DNA of 64,000 nt, taken from assembly GCA_963576725.1 (NCBI GenBank), contig OY755236.1, forward strand, positions 66,699,379 to 66,763,378, given 5' to 3'. Origin of the DNA: Azorinus chamasolen. Taxonomy: Eukaryota; Mollusca; Bivalvia; Cardiida; Solecurtidae. Of this stretch, positions 31,840 through 43,740 are shown in pieces; the first letter of the stretch is position 1, and each line of letters begins with the position of its first letter. The notes beneath the pieces were generated by a model. The model ran no database searches and was not told the origin of the DNA. It saw only the letters and a list, made by a program, of their open reading frames with translations. A program made the position numbers and the translations under genes.

Positions 31840-33190
31840 CTTTGTCAATAACAATATTAGAGACAGCCTGATTCGTACCTGGTTGTTTATATTGGGCTTA
31901 TATCAATATAATTGTGCAGGAATGATCATTAGGTGACCCTCTACCAAACTTGGTCAAACATTCTGATTCGTTAAAAGTTATGACGGTCAGAGAATGTGCT
32001 TATATTCCCTTATATGGATAGTAGAGATATAGTTCCCAGAAACCACTAGGCAAATTTCAAAGTCATTTTGCACGATTGATCATTCTGATTTGTTAAAACG
32101 ACAGGACGGGGCTCATTTTCTGTATATATCAATGGTGGAAAGTGCAAATACCCCTTTCTTCAGAAAACACTAGACTAAACAATAGTATTGTGCAGGAATT
32201 GTACATTGTAGACACTCTATAATACTTATCCATATAATTTCATTCGTTAAAAAGCATGGTCATTAGGAGCGGGGCTAATGTTTCATTGACTATAGGGGAA
32301 CTTCAAACATCTTCTCAAGAAACCCCTAGGCCAATTTCATTATCTTTTTTCAGGATTAATCATTAGTCACCCTCTATTAAATGTGTTCAATTCATTCGCA
32401 GTTGTTAAAACAAATGGCCAACAGGGGCGGGTTTCATGATCTCTACATATAGCTATATTGGAAAATGCAAACATCTTTTCCGCCGAAGCCACTGGGCAAA
32501 TTCCAGTAGTATTGTGTAGGAATTATCCTGTGATGACCCTCTACCAAAACTGTTCAAATCATTTTGATTCGTTAAAAAACACTATCACCAGTGGCATGGC
32601 TAATTTTGCCTCATATTGCTATAGGGGAAATTAAAACCATCTCTTCTGCTTAGACCGCAGGGCAGATGTCATTATTATTTTACAAGAATGGTTCTTAGGT
32701 ATCCCTCTACAAATCCTCTTCAAATTATTCCGATTCGTTTAAAATGGAAGCTTATTTCCCTGCTATGACTATAGTTGAAAGTTATAAAACTATTATTTTC
32801 TAAAACGCTGGGTAGATTGCTCGCGTGACACACTACCATATATGTACAACTCGCGTTAAACAACTTCACAGGTGCAGGCCTAATTTTTCTTACGAGATCA
32901 TAGTGAAATTAAAAAGCTCTACCTCTGTTCAAACCATTGTGATTCATTCACAAACATGGCTCGCAATGACATGTTTAATAATCCGTGTAACACTGTGGCG
33001 AAGTATTCTGCCCTTGGATTTCAGTAAAATGTTGCAGGAATTGTCCGTAGCTGACCATTTACTAACATCATTCAAACCATTACTTTTGACAAAACATAGC
33101 AATTACAGATGAGGCTAAATTTCTGTATATGGCTGTAGCGAACCAGACTGCAGATTGTAGTGAAACCAAATGTGCAATGCTCTGTAGTCG
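31840..33190. repeat. ~165-bp diverged tandem array, about 8 units
   Basis: Recurring order: 'tgtgcaggaatgatcattag', 'gtgaccctctaccaaacttg', 'attctgattcgttaaaa', a 'ggggctaattt' block, then 'aaccactaggcaaatttca'. Unit starts fall near 31915, 32070, 32192, 32350, 32514, 32682 and 33032. The 95-codon open frame at 32825 lies inside it. Confidence 0.85.
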
Positions 33191-33381
33191 GGATTGTTTA
33201 GGAAGTCTATGTCGCAAAACATAAACATATTAGCACAATCGCAACGTTTAATGGACATTTACTCGTAACGTTATAGCCCAATACCAGACAATCAAGTACG
33301 TAGACGTACGTATGTGCACTGTACGTTGACATTTTAATTACTATACAAAAATACCGTAAACCATATCTGATCCAGATATCT

Positions 33382-33455
33382 ACCAAATAGGTATAGTACC
33401 CCATATGGTAACCAAATAGGTATAGTACCCCATATAGTAACCAAATAGGTATAGT
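33382..33455. repeat. 29-bp tandem repeat, 2.5 copies
   Basis: 'accaaataggtatagtaccc' starts at 33382 and 33411, with a partial unit at 33440. Confidence 0.9.
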
Positions 33456-33512
33456 AAAGCCCGCACCGTGTAATGTCCTATCGCGCATAACACATTACAT
33501 GGTGCAGGCTTT
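33456..33512. repeat. Hairpin, 21-bp arms
   Basis: 'aaagcccgcaccgtgtaatg' pairs with 'cattacatggtgcaggcttt' with two mismatches and a ~14-base loop. It directly follows the 29-bp array. Confidence 0.85.
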
Positions 33513-34175
33513 CAATATCAAATTGACAGGGGACATATTTATGTAGCATGTTTCTTCTAGGCACACAACGTTATGAGGTTCGTTTTGCTCTACGCAGAGA
33601 TTGAAGCCACAATAATACTGCCTGCAAGGATTAAGCCGCGTAAAAGCGATCATTGAATGGAATAAGACAAATATGCAAACCCATACAAATTGACATCAAC
33701 TACACTGTACTCTTAATTAGTATTCCTCTTATTGGCAACTTTCTCTTCTTCCTCTTCTTATTATTCTATTTCTTCTTCGTCTATTTTTGCTCTCGGGGGA
33801 TCGCCTCCCTTCAGAATTACATGTATTAATATAGTTATGAACACATTTTTGTTAGTTTAGAAGCATCATTGTTGTCATAATTTGCCTTATAATTTTCATT
33901 ATACTTATAATGCATATATGTTCAAAGTTATTCAGGTATATATTAAGTGTACTACTACATTATCTTAAAACGAGTTAAATTTGTTCATCATATGTTATCT
34001 AAAATATTATATAAAACACTTTATTAGATCGGATTGCATTATGATGGGGCGATGTTTGTCTGCGAAAATCTCGCATTGCCCCTCTTTCTTTTCTGACCAA
34101 CTAGCAAATGTCAATATGAATCTGCGGGAAGAGTGCTTAGGTGTTAAGTGCTTGTGTGGCGGTCGTAAAACGTCG
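33513..34175. other. Mostly unrecognised; family J end at 33785-33820
   Basis: A pyrimidine-rich TTCTTCTTCC stretch lies at 33740-33780. It is followed by 'tttgctctcgggggatcgcc' and 'tcccttcagaattac', which matches only the terminal part of family J. Confidence 0.5.
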
Positions 34176-34405
34176 CCCCGTACTTCATTCTCAGTGTTGT
34201 TATATTTTCTGGTCCTTCGGGATCATTAGTTTTCATGTTATTAGTTTTGGAAACTGAATACTGCTTAAGCCGGTACTAGGGGGCGTGAGTAGTGTTGCAC
34301 TTTTAATTACTACGCATGAACAGACTCAATAAAACCGAGTCTGCAATTATCTCTTTTTGCATTTCTACTTTCGCTTTCGAGGGATCACCCATTTTCAGAA
34401 TATTT
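34176..34405 (+). repeat. Dispersed repeat family J, longest copy
   Basis: Joins the two halves seen separately elsewhere: the 21873-21975 half (34178-34270) and the 851-1005 half (34245-34403). Class unknown. Confidence 0.85.
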
Positions 34406-34860
34406 GTAACAGAACCTAGAAGAGCAGTCAAAGTTGGTTGGACGCACCTAAAAAAATAACATACGCAATTGTTTAAACCAAAATGAGAACAACAAAACCG
34501 CTGATATAATAGCACATGGTGTTTCAGTCTTCATTGCTTGATTTCCCATGGTCCTGTACTGTTTCACAGTTCTGAATATAGAAAGGTTTTACGATATATC
34601 GTTATAAAAGGACACGGAATACAAATGTTATATTTACACAAATCTAGCATTACTACCAAATAAATCAGGGAAGCAAATGCTAATCATTACGTGCCTTGAC
34701 ATAGAAATAACAAAAGTCAGCAGTGAAAAATTGTAGTGTACCTTACACTAGCTTCCACTAACCTTCAAATTACAGAGGAAGCAACACTCCACTTTATTCA
34801 ATATATACCAATTTACTCTTTAAATAGGCGCCAGTGAGAGATCAGCTGCAGTTATTATTA
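34406..34860. other. Nothing recognised
   Basis: No repeat identified. Confidence 0.5.
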
Positions 34861-35022
34861 TACAGAGCAACAGATAAATGTGAGTGCATTTCTCCACAAA
34901 ACCCAATGGTGTGACCGTCTCTTCGAGACTATTCTAAAGAGTAGCTACAACATAGGGTTTGGTGGAGAAATTAAGTTATTCTTGAAAATCGTTTGAATTA
35001 CCTTTCTTGTCAGGACCTCTGC
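34861..35022. mobile_element. Family E palindromic MITE
   Basis: 'tacagagcaacagataaatg' start. The inverted arms 'tttctccacaaaacccaatg' and 'catagggtttggtggagaaa' meet around TCTTCGAGA. The right end has 'ttcttgaaaatcgtttgaat' and 'aggacctctgc'. Confidence 0.85.
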
Positions 35023-35065
35023 AAATTGTCTGCTTCACTTCACTTCTATTCTATTTTTGTTTTGA

Positions 35066-35300
35066 CATCTGGAGGGAGAATTTTACTTTATAATGTGACA
35101 AAGGTGAAGCGTAAGGCTGGGTACCCTAAAACCTGGATTAACCTCTCCCCTTTCCTCGTGGCATTTTGTTTTGATACAAGACGATAATGTTGCTTTCATC
35201 CTGTGCTCTCTTTTGTTATTATATGGAAACTGTTCTATGTTTTTGTATCTTGTAATTGTGCTCTTTCCTGTTTGGTGATCTTTGGGTGTCTTGCCCCTTT
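35066..35300 (+). repeat. Family I-like dispersed repeat
   Basis: 'acatctggagggagaatttt', 'ctgggtaccctaaaacctgg' and a T-rich tail parallel 63268-63540. The GACCGTTCCAAGG motif itself is not present here. Confidence 0.6.
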
Positions 35301-36049
35301 GTGTGTTGCTTTCATTATAGGTATGTTTCCCACTTTCACATATACTTGTACGGTACTAAGGCATATCATTGTGTAAATATTGATCCATAGCACCAACATC
35401 GCTGTCAATAATGTCTACAAAACTGTGCAACGTGACCATTGACAAATGAAGTGCGTTAATTGATGGCAGGGGGCAATGGTGATACTATACACCGCCCAAT
35501 TGAGTAACATTGCTTCACATCACTGTTCTATGATCAGATTATCTACATAAACACGCTTTATGCAATAACTACATGTCTATATAGATAAACTAAAAATACT
35601 GGGTGATAAGTGTTAGCTTTGTTATTCAATACGAACAGATAAAATGTAACCAATTCAAATAGAATTGATTTGTAACTACGAATATATCTTTGTGTAGAAT
35701 TTCCGACTAAAAAAGTATGCCTATAAATTACTTGCATATTTAAAATAAATAGGAATTTTATACTCATTGAACTCATCGTTCTAGGTGAAACTGTTCATTT
35801 AGGGTATTATCAAATTGCTTGATTTTTGCAGACGGGAAAAATAGGTTGCAAGTTATGAAATACGTTGACATTCTTACACAGATCCAGCGTTAGAGAGTTT
35901 GATTATTAGCCGTTCTCAAAACAGTGTTGCAAATACTGATTGGTTATTATAATTATCATTTAGTCTGATTTAACCAAATGATAGCGATAAAAAGAACCCA
36001 AATCATACACCGGCATTTTATTAACATAGCTAAGTGTACATTTCCGCTG
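35301..36049. other. Nothing recognised
   Basis: AT-rich. Confidence 0.5.
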
Positions 36050-36298
36050 CAACACTTTCCTTCATATAAACGTGTTTTCACGCTTCTGCAAACAAAGTAG
36101 ACCCAGATCAGACGGCTCCTATAGGAGCCGTCTGATCTGGGTCTGCTCTGTTTGCTTATGGAATTTGATAGATATGTTTCTTTTGTTTCTAAATTGGCTA
36201 CAATGCCCCACCTTCTATATTTCATTATACCTATTTTGTTCATGAATATTCAGTAGGAATTGAAATTTAAAACAATCATAGAATAGGCAAAGGGTTAA
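36050..36298 (-). mobile_element. Family A MITE, best-preserved palindrome
   Basis: Palindrome 36088-36155: two 34-bp arms with no spacer and two mismatches, centred on an exact GCTCCTATAGGAGC (36115-36128). Right end 'ggcaaagggttaa'. The left end has lost TTAA ('caacactttccttcatataa'). Confidence 0.93.
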
Positions 36299-37467
36299 TT
36301 ACCATGGGACATCAGTTTATTATGAATGTGATTCGCGCTATTGTCTAGGACACGTGTACATACGCTTTCAAGTCAGAGTAACGACGTAACATATGCCAGT
36401 TCTCCAGTATATTGGTAGTGACAAATAACTGACAATCCTCTAATTGTCGGATGCTATTAGACAAGACAAAATAGATAAATAAATAAATTAATTAATCGGC
36501 TTTTGTGCGAATTTGATTTTAACGAAATTATTTTCTGTTAGTACATGGACTTATTAGTCTGAACTTAAACGTCTGAACCAAGAAATACAATGTGTACGCA
36601 TAACGTTCAATGGATTGTGTAAAATCTTCTTTTAATTATACAACCGTAAATTAGCTGTCTATTTAAGACACTCATTTTTCCCGCTGCTTAAACTAGTGTA
36701 GTTTAGTATACAGCTCGAACTAATACATGCTCATTGTTACTGACGTATCTTACCATTTGTTTTCAATTACAGTTTAAACGTTCAATGACTTTCATCCTCC
36801 ATCCTCGCCTGCCTGAGAGGGGTTTTACTGTAGTTAATCACACTTTAAAAACGAATTATTTGATATATCATTGTTACCTTCACCAGTCCCGTGTTAACAT
36901 TTAGCATATTTCACAAAACGTTGTCGGAGAATAAGTCAACTGTTCATTCTCAATGAAAGAGGTAATAATTTTATTTCAAAAGTACGACCATATTTTCTTA
37001 CAGATAGAATCTTGGTGAAACACCGTATTACACATAGGGAATCACAGATTCGCTTACAGTTCAACAAATGATTATAGGGTTATGACCAAATTGTCTTCGA
37101 CTGCACAGCAAATTACAATGAAAAACATTCTATCACGTGACAACTAGCATTCAAATTAAATACAACGTAATACTACATACTTATAAGTTGGTCAGCGCTT
37201 GCGTATACTTTTATTGAATGTAAGTTGCTGATATTTCCTAGTACAAGTCTTACAAAATTGCAACTTGAAATTATACTTACTTTCACTTGACGTTGCTTTA
37301 TAGAAATCAATTTTCTTGTCAATGAATTCTACGGCTGGTGGTATTGTATAAACTGTAAATCTGTGACATTTGTCATTATAGTCACGACATATATCCAAAT
37401 AAATAAGTAGAGATACAGTAAACGATTCAGTAATGCCAAACTTGTAGTGGTTTGAGGCAAGTGCTGT
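36299..37467. other. Mostly unrecognised; stray C terminus at 36810-36832
   Basis: 'tgagaggggttttactgta' matches a family C right end, but no C body precedes it. The rest shows no repeat. Confidence 0.5.
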
Positions 37468-37680
37468 TTAACCTTTAGCCTGCTGAACAAAATTTAGTTT
37501 TGAAAATGTCATCGGTTTCCGTTGCAACTGTTCATTAATTTTGTATTTCTTTTAAAAAGGACGGTTAGAGTATCAATCAGTTTGGATCCTGATGAGACGA
37601 CGAGTTACTCGACGTCTCGTCTGGATCAAAACTGTTTGCAAAGGTAATAACTCATCAGCCCGCAAAAGGCTAAACGTTAA
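37468..37680 (+). mobile_element. Family B palindromic MITE with TTAA ends
   Basis: Begins TTAACCTTTAGCCTGCTGAA and ends CAAAAGGCTAAACGTTAA. The palindrome at about 37577-37640 contains 'agtttggatcctgatgagac' and 'cgtctcgtctggatcaaaac' around GAGTTACTC. Confidence 0.9.
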
Positions 37681-38269
37681 TACAAATTTGACATATATGA
37701 TGGATAGTACATATTATATAGTACAGACAAGAAGTATTAATAGTGTTAAGACAGACACGTGTATCATTTGTGGATTTCGATTAGTTTACACCATAGTATC
37801 CAACTTGCTATCAACAACCTAATTTCTGCCACCTTTTCTTCCGTGCCTGTAATAAAATAAGACTGGTTTATTACAATGTTATTCGAACAGCCTTGCCACA
37901 AACCATCTAAAACCTGACACTTCCCTTAATAAGGAGTACTATTAATAAGAATAGTACAGTTTGTTTGGGGGTAAAACCCGTTCCTTTTTGGTAGTTACCT
38001 GTCAGTTATTGTAATTTTTACAAACACATAGAAAGTACGGGCCACTCCCTTTCCGTTTGCAATTTGGAGGGAAAGCAGGTCAATTAAATCGTTTCGCTCT
38101 TTTTACTTGTCTCAATGATACTTCTACATTTTCAGAGGTCCATACATCTTGGATAAACTTATATAGCTTTTGGGCGGTGGGAGAGATATGAATGCAGGCT
38201 AAAGGCCCGTATTCTTTTCTCTCCCATTTGGCCATCAGCTGCGGCCAAACTACTGCCATTAAAGATTTT
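37681..38269. other. Nothing recognised
   Basis: No repeat identified. Confidence 0.5.
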
Positions 38270-38391
38270 TCTGTGCTATGCTTTTAGTAAAACCAGTTGT
38301 TGCTTTGCTATTTTCAGCACTATGTGAAGTTCTGTGCTATGCTTTTAGTAAAACCAGTTGTTGCTTTGCTATTTTAAGCACTATGTGAAGT
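38270..38391. repeat. 61-bp exact tandem duplication
   Basis: 'tctgtgctatgcttttagta' begins at 38270 and 38331. The two copies differ at one position visible to me (ttttcagcac / ttttaagcac). Confidence 0.95.
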
Positions 38392-38629
38392 TTAAGACTA
38401 CATTAAAGTTTAGTTGAGACGGGATACCATGTCTGTACTTTTAAGTACACGTCCGGGTCCTGCTGCTATGAGTGCTTTGCTTTGCTGATTAGGTGCCATA
38501 TTGCTATTTTGCGGCGCCTGCATTACAATTAGGTTATTCAAAAAGAGGTGTTATAATAATGAAGATTCGGTTTGCTGGTGCTAAGCAACTATTTAATATA
38601 CCAACTTAAAGCGAGATTTGGAAGTGCTA

Positions 38630-38860
38630 TCTGGAATATTTTGTTGCTTTGTGTTAAATCCAAGTGTATATTGGCAGTGCTTACTTGAACATGTGTGCTT
38701 TATCTAAGTGTATATTGGAAGTGCTATCTTGAATGTTTTATGCTTTTGTTTAAAGGCCAATTGAATATTGGCAGTGCTTACTTGAAAAGTTTTGCTTTAT
38801 CTAAGTGTATATTGGAAGTGCTTACTTGAACATTTGTGCTTTATTAGGACAATTATTGTT
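38630..38860. repeat. ~55-bp tandem repeat, about 4 copies
   Basis: Recurring 'tctaagtgtatattggaagt' and 'gcttacttgaacatttgtgc' with variants. Confidence 0.85.
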
Positions 38861-39080
38861 TCAGTAATAACAAACTGGTTCACGCCCACATCCGGCATTG
38901 TTAGGGAACTCTAATTAATAAAAGTATAGAAGTGAAACCTAGTTTGTGTACAATCCTTTTCCTATCATAAAGTGTAAGGGGAAAATAGACCAAGCACAAT
39001 TCATCAGATAGAACCACATTAGGCATGCTTCTCACTAGTGCTAAACGTTTGGAAGAACTACATGTTCTTTCTTACACAAT

Positions 39081-39172
39081 CGAAGGGGGAGAAAGCGGAA
39101 AAGGAAAAAGCATTCTACCCAGCCAAATAGGTTTTAATTGCCATTAGATTCCGCTTTCCCCCTTTCTTTTAT
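39081..39172. repeat. Inverted repeat with ~20-bp arms
   Basis: 'gaagggggagaaagcggaa' pairs imperfectly with 'ttccgctttccccctttctt' across about 50 bases. Confidence 0.7.
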
Positions 39173-39415
39173 CTAATTACCTCCCAAACAAGTATATCCA
39201 GGACAAATGCACAAGCTTCATATCCAATAGACGTGCAGAATTACTATGCTATGGGACAATATACTCTTTAAATATTGATTTAAGAAATATTTAACGTTTC
39301 AAACTAAGACGGGTTTTTTAAGTCACGACAAAAATGTGCTAATGCTCTATATTGTTATGGAATCACAGTATAGTGTCTGTAAATAAAAATAAACGCGACA
39401 TTACAGTTATGTTTC
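39173..39415. other. Nothing recognised
   Basis: Short spacer. Confidence 0.5.
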
Positions 39416-39552
39416 AAACAAAGGAGAACACCCCGATATGACTTTTAACGCTAACTGGAAGTCTTTTCACAAGACACATCCAACGTTCATGGCCGGAAAC
39501 CAGTATCAGCGAGAGGGTAAATGACTTTAACCATTCGGCCACGGAGGTCTCA
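39416..39552 (-). repeat. tRNA-derived SINE, 5' part
   Basis: On the minus strand 'gacctccgtggccgaatggt' is a tRNA-Ser/Leu-type A-box region. It is followed by a B-box-equivalent block that is too diverged, then 'gtgtcttgtgaaaagacttc', resembling the 'gaagccatccag' part of known bivalve tRNA-derived SINEs. Confidence 0.65.
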
Positions 39553-40845
39553 GTGATATATGGATGTCTGCAAGCGCTCACTTTTGATTTTACAGCAAAT
39601 ATCCACAGACTACGGTGTGTCGGCAGTCGGTATCTAATTGACAAGGAAACAAGATTACGTGTCACACTATTCTGGCTTCAGGAAACATTAAGGTTTCGAT
39701 GCGTTTTATTTTGGGTACAAAACATCATACTGGCAGTCAGTGATATCAATAACACTAGCAAGTGCGTTGGAAATTGAAGGTCAATCGTTCATAATGTATA
39801 CAAGTAGACCAACACTGTCAAACATTTCTATATTGAAATAAACACCTCTCGTAGATTTCATCAGACATCACAGTACTAATTATGTAGCTATAAAGCGAAC
39901 ATCCATATAATTCCCGTTCATTGTCGAAATTGTCGTCTCAGTCTGTGTCCATATACAACTTTGGGTCAACTATCCATTATCATACAAAACATATCACATA
40001 AGATTCATTACAAATGTATTTTAACAGTGAGAAATTAATTAAACAATAAGGGTATTATAATTCTGAATGCAAAATTTTGACACCAACCAATGGCATGTGT
40101 CAGCATTTATGTAGAAAATACATATTTTAGGTTTATTTGAAAGATTTCGTATTTGTAAGTATCAGTGTACAAAATAACATTTTTTGTGCAATTCAAATAG
40201 TGTTTACATCTACACTGTCGCTTGTTTTGTATTAAAGCTGTTAATATTGCGAATTTAAGTGAATAAATGTTTAATTATTTTACAGCTTATCACTTGTTTA
40301 TTATTTATATAATTCCAAAATGTTCCGAATATGAACTATGTGTAACTGTATAAGTAATAAAAGTGTTGCATAATATATTAAACATTATTTTGCCCGTAAC
40401 TAATCAATTCAATTCATTCATCTAGTTCCGTCTGAATGACATCGGCATTTGAACAGGATTCAGTGATATCTTTGGAAAAGTTTAACCTTAATTAGAAGAC
40501 GTGGTCCAGCGACTATTTGCACAGCTTTCTAAAAGTCAAATGTTTGACATGCTATTTACATAAGCATATTTGCTTTTGTGAAGATGTATATGTCTTGATA
40601 TTTCTATCATCATCGAGAGAGGAATGGCATACCATTTGCAACTCTGGTTTTCACCAGGATAGTATTTGGCTGACATTTGGACAATGCTTTAGGAAACAAA
40701 TATAGTAAAGTGTATTTAAAGTACACAGGCGGCAACTTTCTACAAGAAAATTATCTTAATCACACTATGACGTTCCCAACGATTAATGGATGCAGACATC
40801 TATATAAACATTACCCATACTGAACATATCATAAAGCATCAATCC
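39553..40845. other. Nothing recognised (1.3 kb)
   Basis: Open frames up to 74 codons without recognised motifs. Confidence 0.45.
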
Positions 40846-40905
40846 TGCTTAGACACTGAGTTACTCGGTGTTTAGGCTGGATCCGAACTATTGACACCTG
40901 GTCAA
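40846..40905. mobile_element. Family B-type palindrome remnant
   Basis: 'agacactgagttactcggtg' followed by 'tttaggctggatccgaacta'; the GAGTTACTC centre and GGATCC arm are B features. Confidence 0.6.
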
Positions 40906-41992
40906 ATATAGCAAACATTATAACACAGGTAAAATAATGCAAATCACGAGAGTTTTAACATCCATGCACAGGGATGGTTTATGTATCGACTTTCCGTGAA
41001 CGAATTAGGTGAATTGACAAATGATGGTCCACCTAACACAAAAAGGTATACCGGTACTTCTCACACACGCACACACGTACGAAACGCACGTACGCACACA
41101 CATTGCACTTCCAATTGTTCCAAAAAACATGACACGGGCACGGCGAAACATGGTCCTTTAAAAACGAAAAGTTTTACTTTTTACAGTTCTTTACACTTTC
41201 ACACAATCATGTTAGTCTTACTTTTGTTATTTAAACTGTTTGAAATAGGGCATTGATTTCCACAATTAATTAGTTCAATGAAATCGGTTTTGCCTACTCA
41301 ATTTCTATTTGAATCTTCCGTTATTCTGTAAGGAGAGATAAACAACACTATCATTTAATGACTGAAGCTTTCATCAATGCAAATATCAACTTTAATGACC
41401 TAAACTAATTTTATAACTTTGAGTCAATATTCTGAAACAGTTATTCCTCTCTTATTCTGAGCTCTCAGTTTGGCGACAAAGATCAAATTAAAATTAAAAT
41501 AATTGACGTCGATTATCAACGAATCATGTCAAGTATCAATAAAACACAATTATCGATAATTAAAAAGTGGAAATGTGAACATCAAACTTAATGTGCCAAT
41601 AAAGATGAAATTTGCTCTTACAACGAAAGACAAGACATCGCACATAGTACAATTAGTCTGATAATGCAATTTTGTTGCTGCAATAGTATCCGAGGAACAT
41701 ATATGTCGTTGAATATATTTTGGCGATTCACAGAAGCCAGTGGAAATTCTTATTAACACCTTTCAATGGTCTTTATTCAAATGTGTATTCGCTTTATGAT
41801 ATTAATGATAATAAAAGAGTTCCCTGATGCTTGCGAGCAAATTCTTATTCACTGTTTCCAGGAAGGGTGGGATTCGGAGAACAGATACATGGCAAGGCAA
41901 AAACATGGTGTGAGAAGTTCCGATGACAGGTGTGCAATGCTTATGGAATTTCACTAAGTCAATATGAATTATAAATAAGACAAAACAAAAAC
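40906..41992. other. Mostly unrecognised; CA-rich run at 41063-41103
   Basis: A short CACACG/ACGTACG low-complexity stretch is the only repeat seen. Confidence 0.5.
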
Positions 41993-42151
41993 TGCTGTCA
42001 GTATTCTATGAAATTTGATTCTATGTCACGGTTCTATGTCACGCAGTCAATATGAATTATGAACAAGTGAATTCGCTGAATTGATATCCCCCGCCAAACA
42101 AGTGCTGGCCTCATATTTACTTGAGTTATTGACAAGAGGAAGAAAAAGTTT

Positions 42152-42212
42152 TTTCACAGACAAAATAGCATAATGCTGGTTTTCACAGACAAAATAGCAT
42201 AATGCTGGTGTT
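42152..42212. repeat. 30-bp direct duplication
   Basis: 'ttttcacagacaaaatagca' followed by 'taatgctgg' occurs twice in succession. Confidence 0.9.
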
Positions 42213-42259
42213 GCAATGTAAATGTGAGTTATACTTGCAGTGCCGCATTTATTAACGGT

Positions 42260-42854
42260 ACTAAACTTTTACACAAATATGACTAATATGGACAAAAAGG
42301 TTAAGTACTTCACAAAGGATCATAACTCTAGTTTTCCAAGATCAATACAAGTGGCACTTGCAGAGCGGTGTTTCCTTTTTAAAGTTTTAAACATTTTTAC
42401 TAATTTTTAAAGAGAAAACAGACAAAAAGGTCAAGTTGTTGCCAAACAAAAGGAACGTAACTCCGGTGTTCCAAGGCAAATATAAGTGATAAATATAAGT
42501 GATACTGGCAGGGCGCATTTCCTTATGGTACTAAACATCTACGCCAAGTTTCATAGTATAACTCTAGTAAGTGTCTGCGATATGACTCCAGACAGACACA
42601 TATGATACAGTTTTCGCATATACGATCATAACTCTGTGTTCTACGGTCAATATAAACGATACTTGCAGAGCCATATGTCCTTATCCTACTCAACATTGTC
42701 ACAACATTTCAAAACCATTTGCAATCAGTGTCTGGGAAATGACTTCGGGCAGACAAACATGATACATTTTTCGTAAAAAAGGCCATAATTGTGGTGTTCA
42801 AGGGTCAATATACATGATCCTTGCAGAGCCACAGGCTTCTGAACATTTACACAA
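42260..42854 (+). repeat. Bivalve-type diverged repeat, ~120-bp units
   Basis: Recurring 'aaggatcataactctagttt', 'tccaagatcaatacaagtgg' and 'cacttgcagagc' with variants. It leads directly into the next array. Confidence 0.65.
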
Positions 42855-43640
42855 CTAGAAAAGTGTGTAAGAACCGCGATGCCCCGTGGTGGTGCTTGCC
42901 TAGCTGCACGTAAAAGTTTGACCTTGACCTTGGGCTTGCGGGCAGCATGGGCTGGGTGCGTAATGAAAGTATGGGTGGTATATGCAATTCCATGCCAATA
43001 GCTATAGCGGTTAGTGAGATACAAGACGATGAAAAAACTGTGACAACCAACTGCACGTAAAATTCCTAAGTCATTTGACTTTGACCTTTGGCTTACAGAC
43101 AGCCTGGGCTGGTGGGCTGCTGGGCTGGGTGCGCAATGAAAGTATGGATGGTGTTCAATGTGTATATGTAATTCACTGGCAATAGCTACAGTGGTTAGGG
43201 AGATATAAGACAATGAAAAAACTGTGACAAAATGGGTTGGGTGTGCAATGGAAGTATAAATGGTATTTAATGTTTAATGCACTCTCATGCGAATAGCTAC
43301 AGTCGTTAGGGAGATATAACATGATGATGAATAAACAGTGACAACCAACGGCACATAAAATTCCCAAGTCATTTGACTTTGACCTTGGGCTTGCGGGCAG
43401 CCGGATCTGGGCGCGCAATGAAAGTATGGATGGTGTTTAATGTGTATATCCAATTCTGTGGCAATAGCTACATTGGCACGTAAATGTGACAACAAACTGC
43501 ACATAAAAGTTCAGTCATTTGACATTGACCTTGGGCTTGCAGGCAGCGTGGGTAGGGTGCCAAATGATAGCACCGATGGTGATTAATGTGTATGTGAAGT
43601 TTCATGTGTATAAGTGTAGAAATTACCGACATAATACACT
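42855..43640. repeat. ~170-bp tandem array, about 5 units
   Basis: The unit has 'caactgcacgtaaaattcct', 'tgaccttgggcttgcgggca', 'cgcaatgaaagtatggatgg' and 'ggcaatagctacagtggtta'. The third unit lacks its front part. The 162-codon minus frame at 42725-43213 and four neighbouring frames are repetitive by-products. Confidence 0.9.
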
Positions 43641-43649
43641 TTATAGCAA

Positions 43650-43740
43650 AGCGTGACGCACGGGCGGACAGATGGACAGACAGACGGACGGACAGGTGCA
43701 AAACATAATGCCCCATGTCTTTCGTCACGGGGGCATAAAA
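43650..43740 (+). repeat. (GGAC)n block ending a bivalve repeat
   Basis: 'gggcggacagatggacagac' then GGACGGACAGG, ending 'gtcacgggggcataaaa'. This looks like the 3' end of the composite repeat that begins near 42260. Confidence 0.8.

Noticed and set aside
40981..41256. 91-codon plus-strand frame with Thr/His/Arg-rich centre
   Set aside because: The centre is a CA-rich low-complexity run and the rest has no motif.
42725..43504. Several minus-strand open frames of 69-162 codons
   Set aside because: They lie in the ~170-bp tandem array and share segments between frames. No domain, and the coding frame shifts between units.
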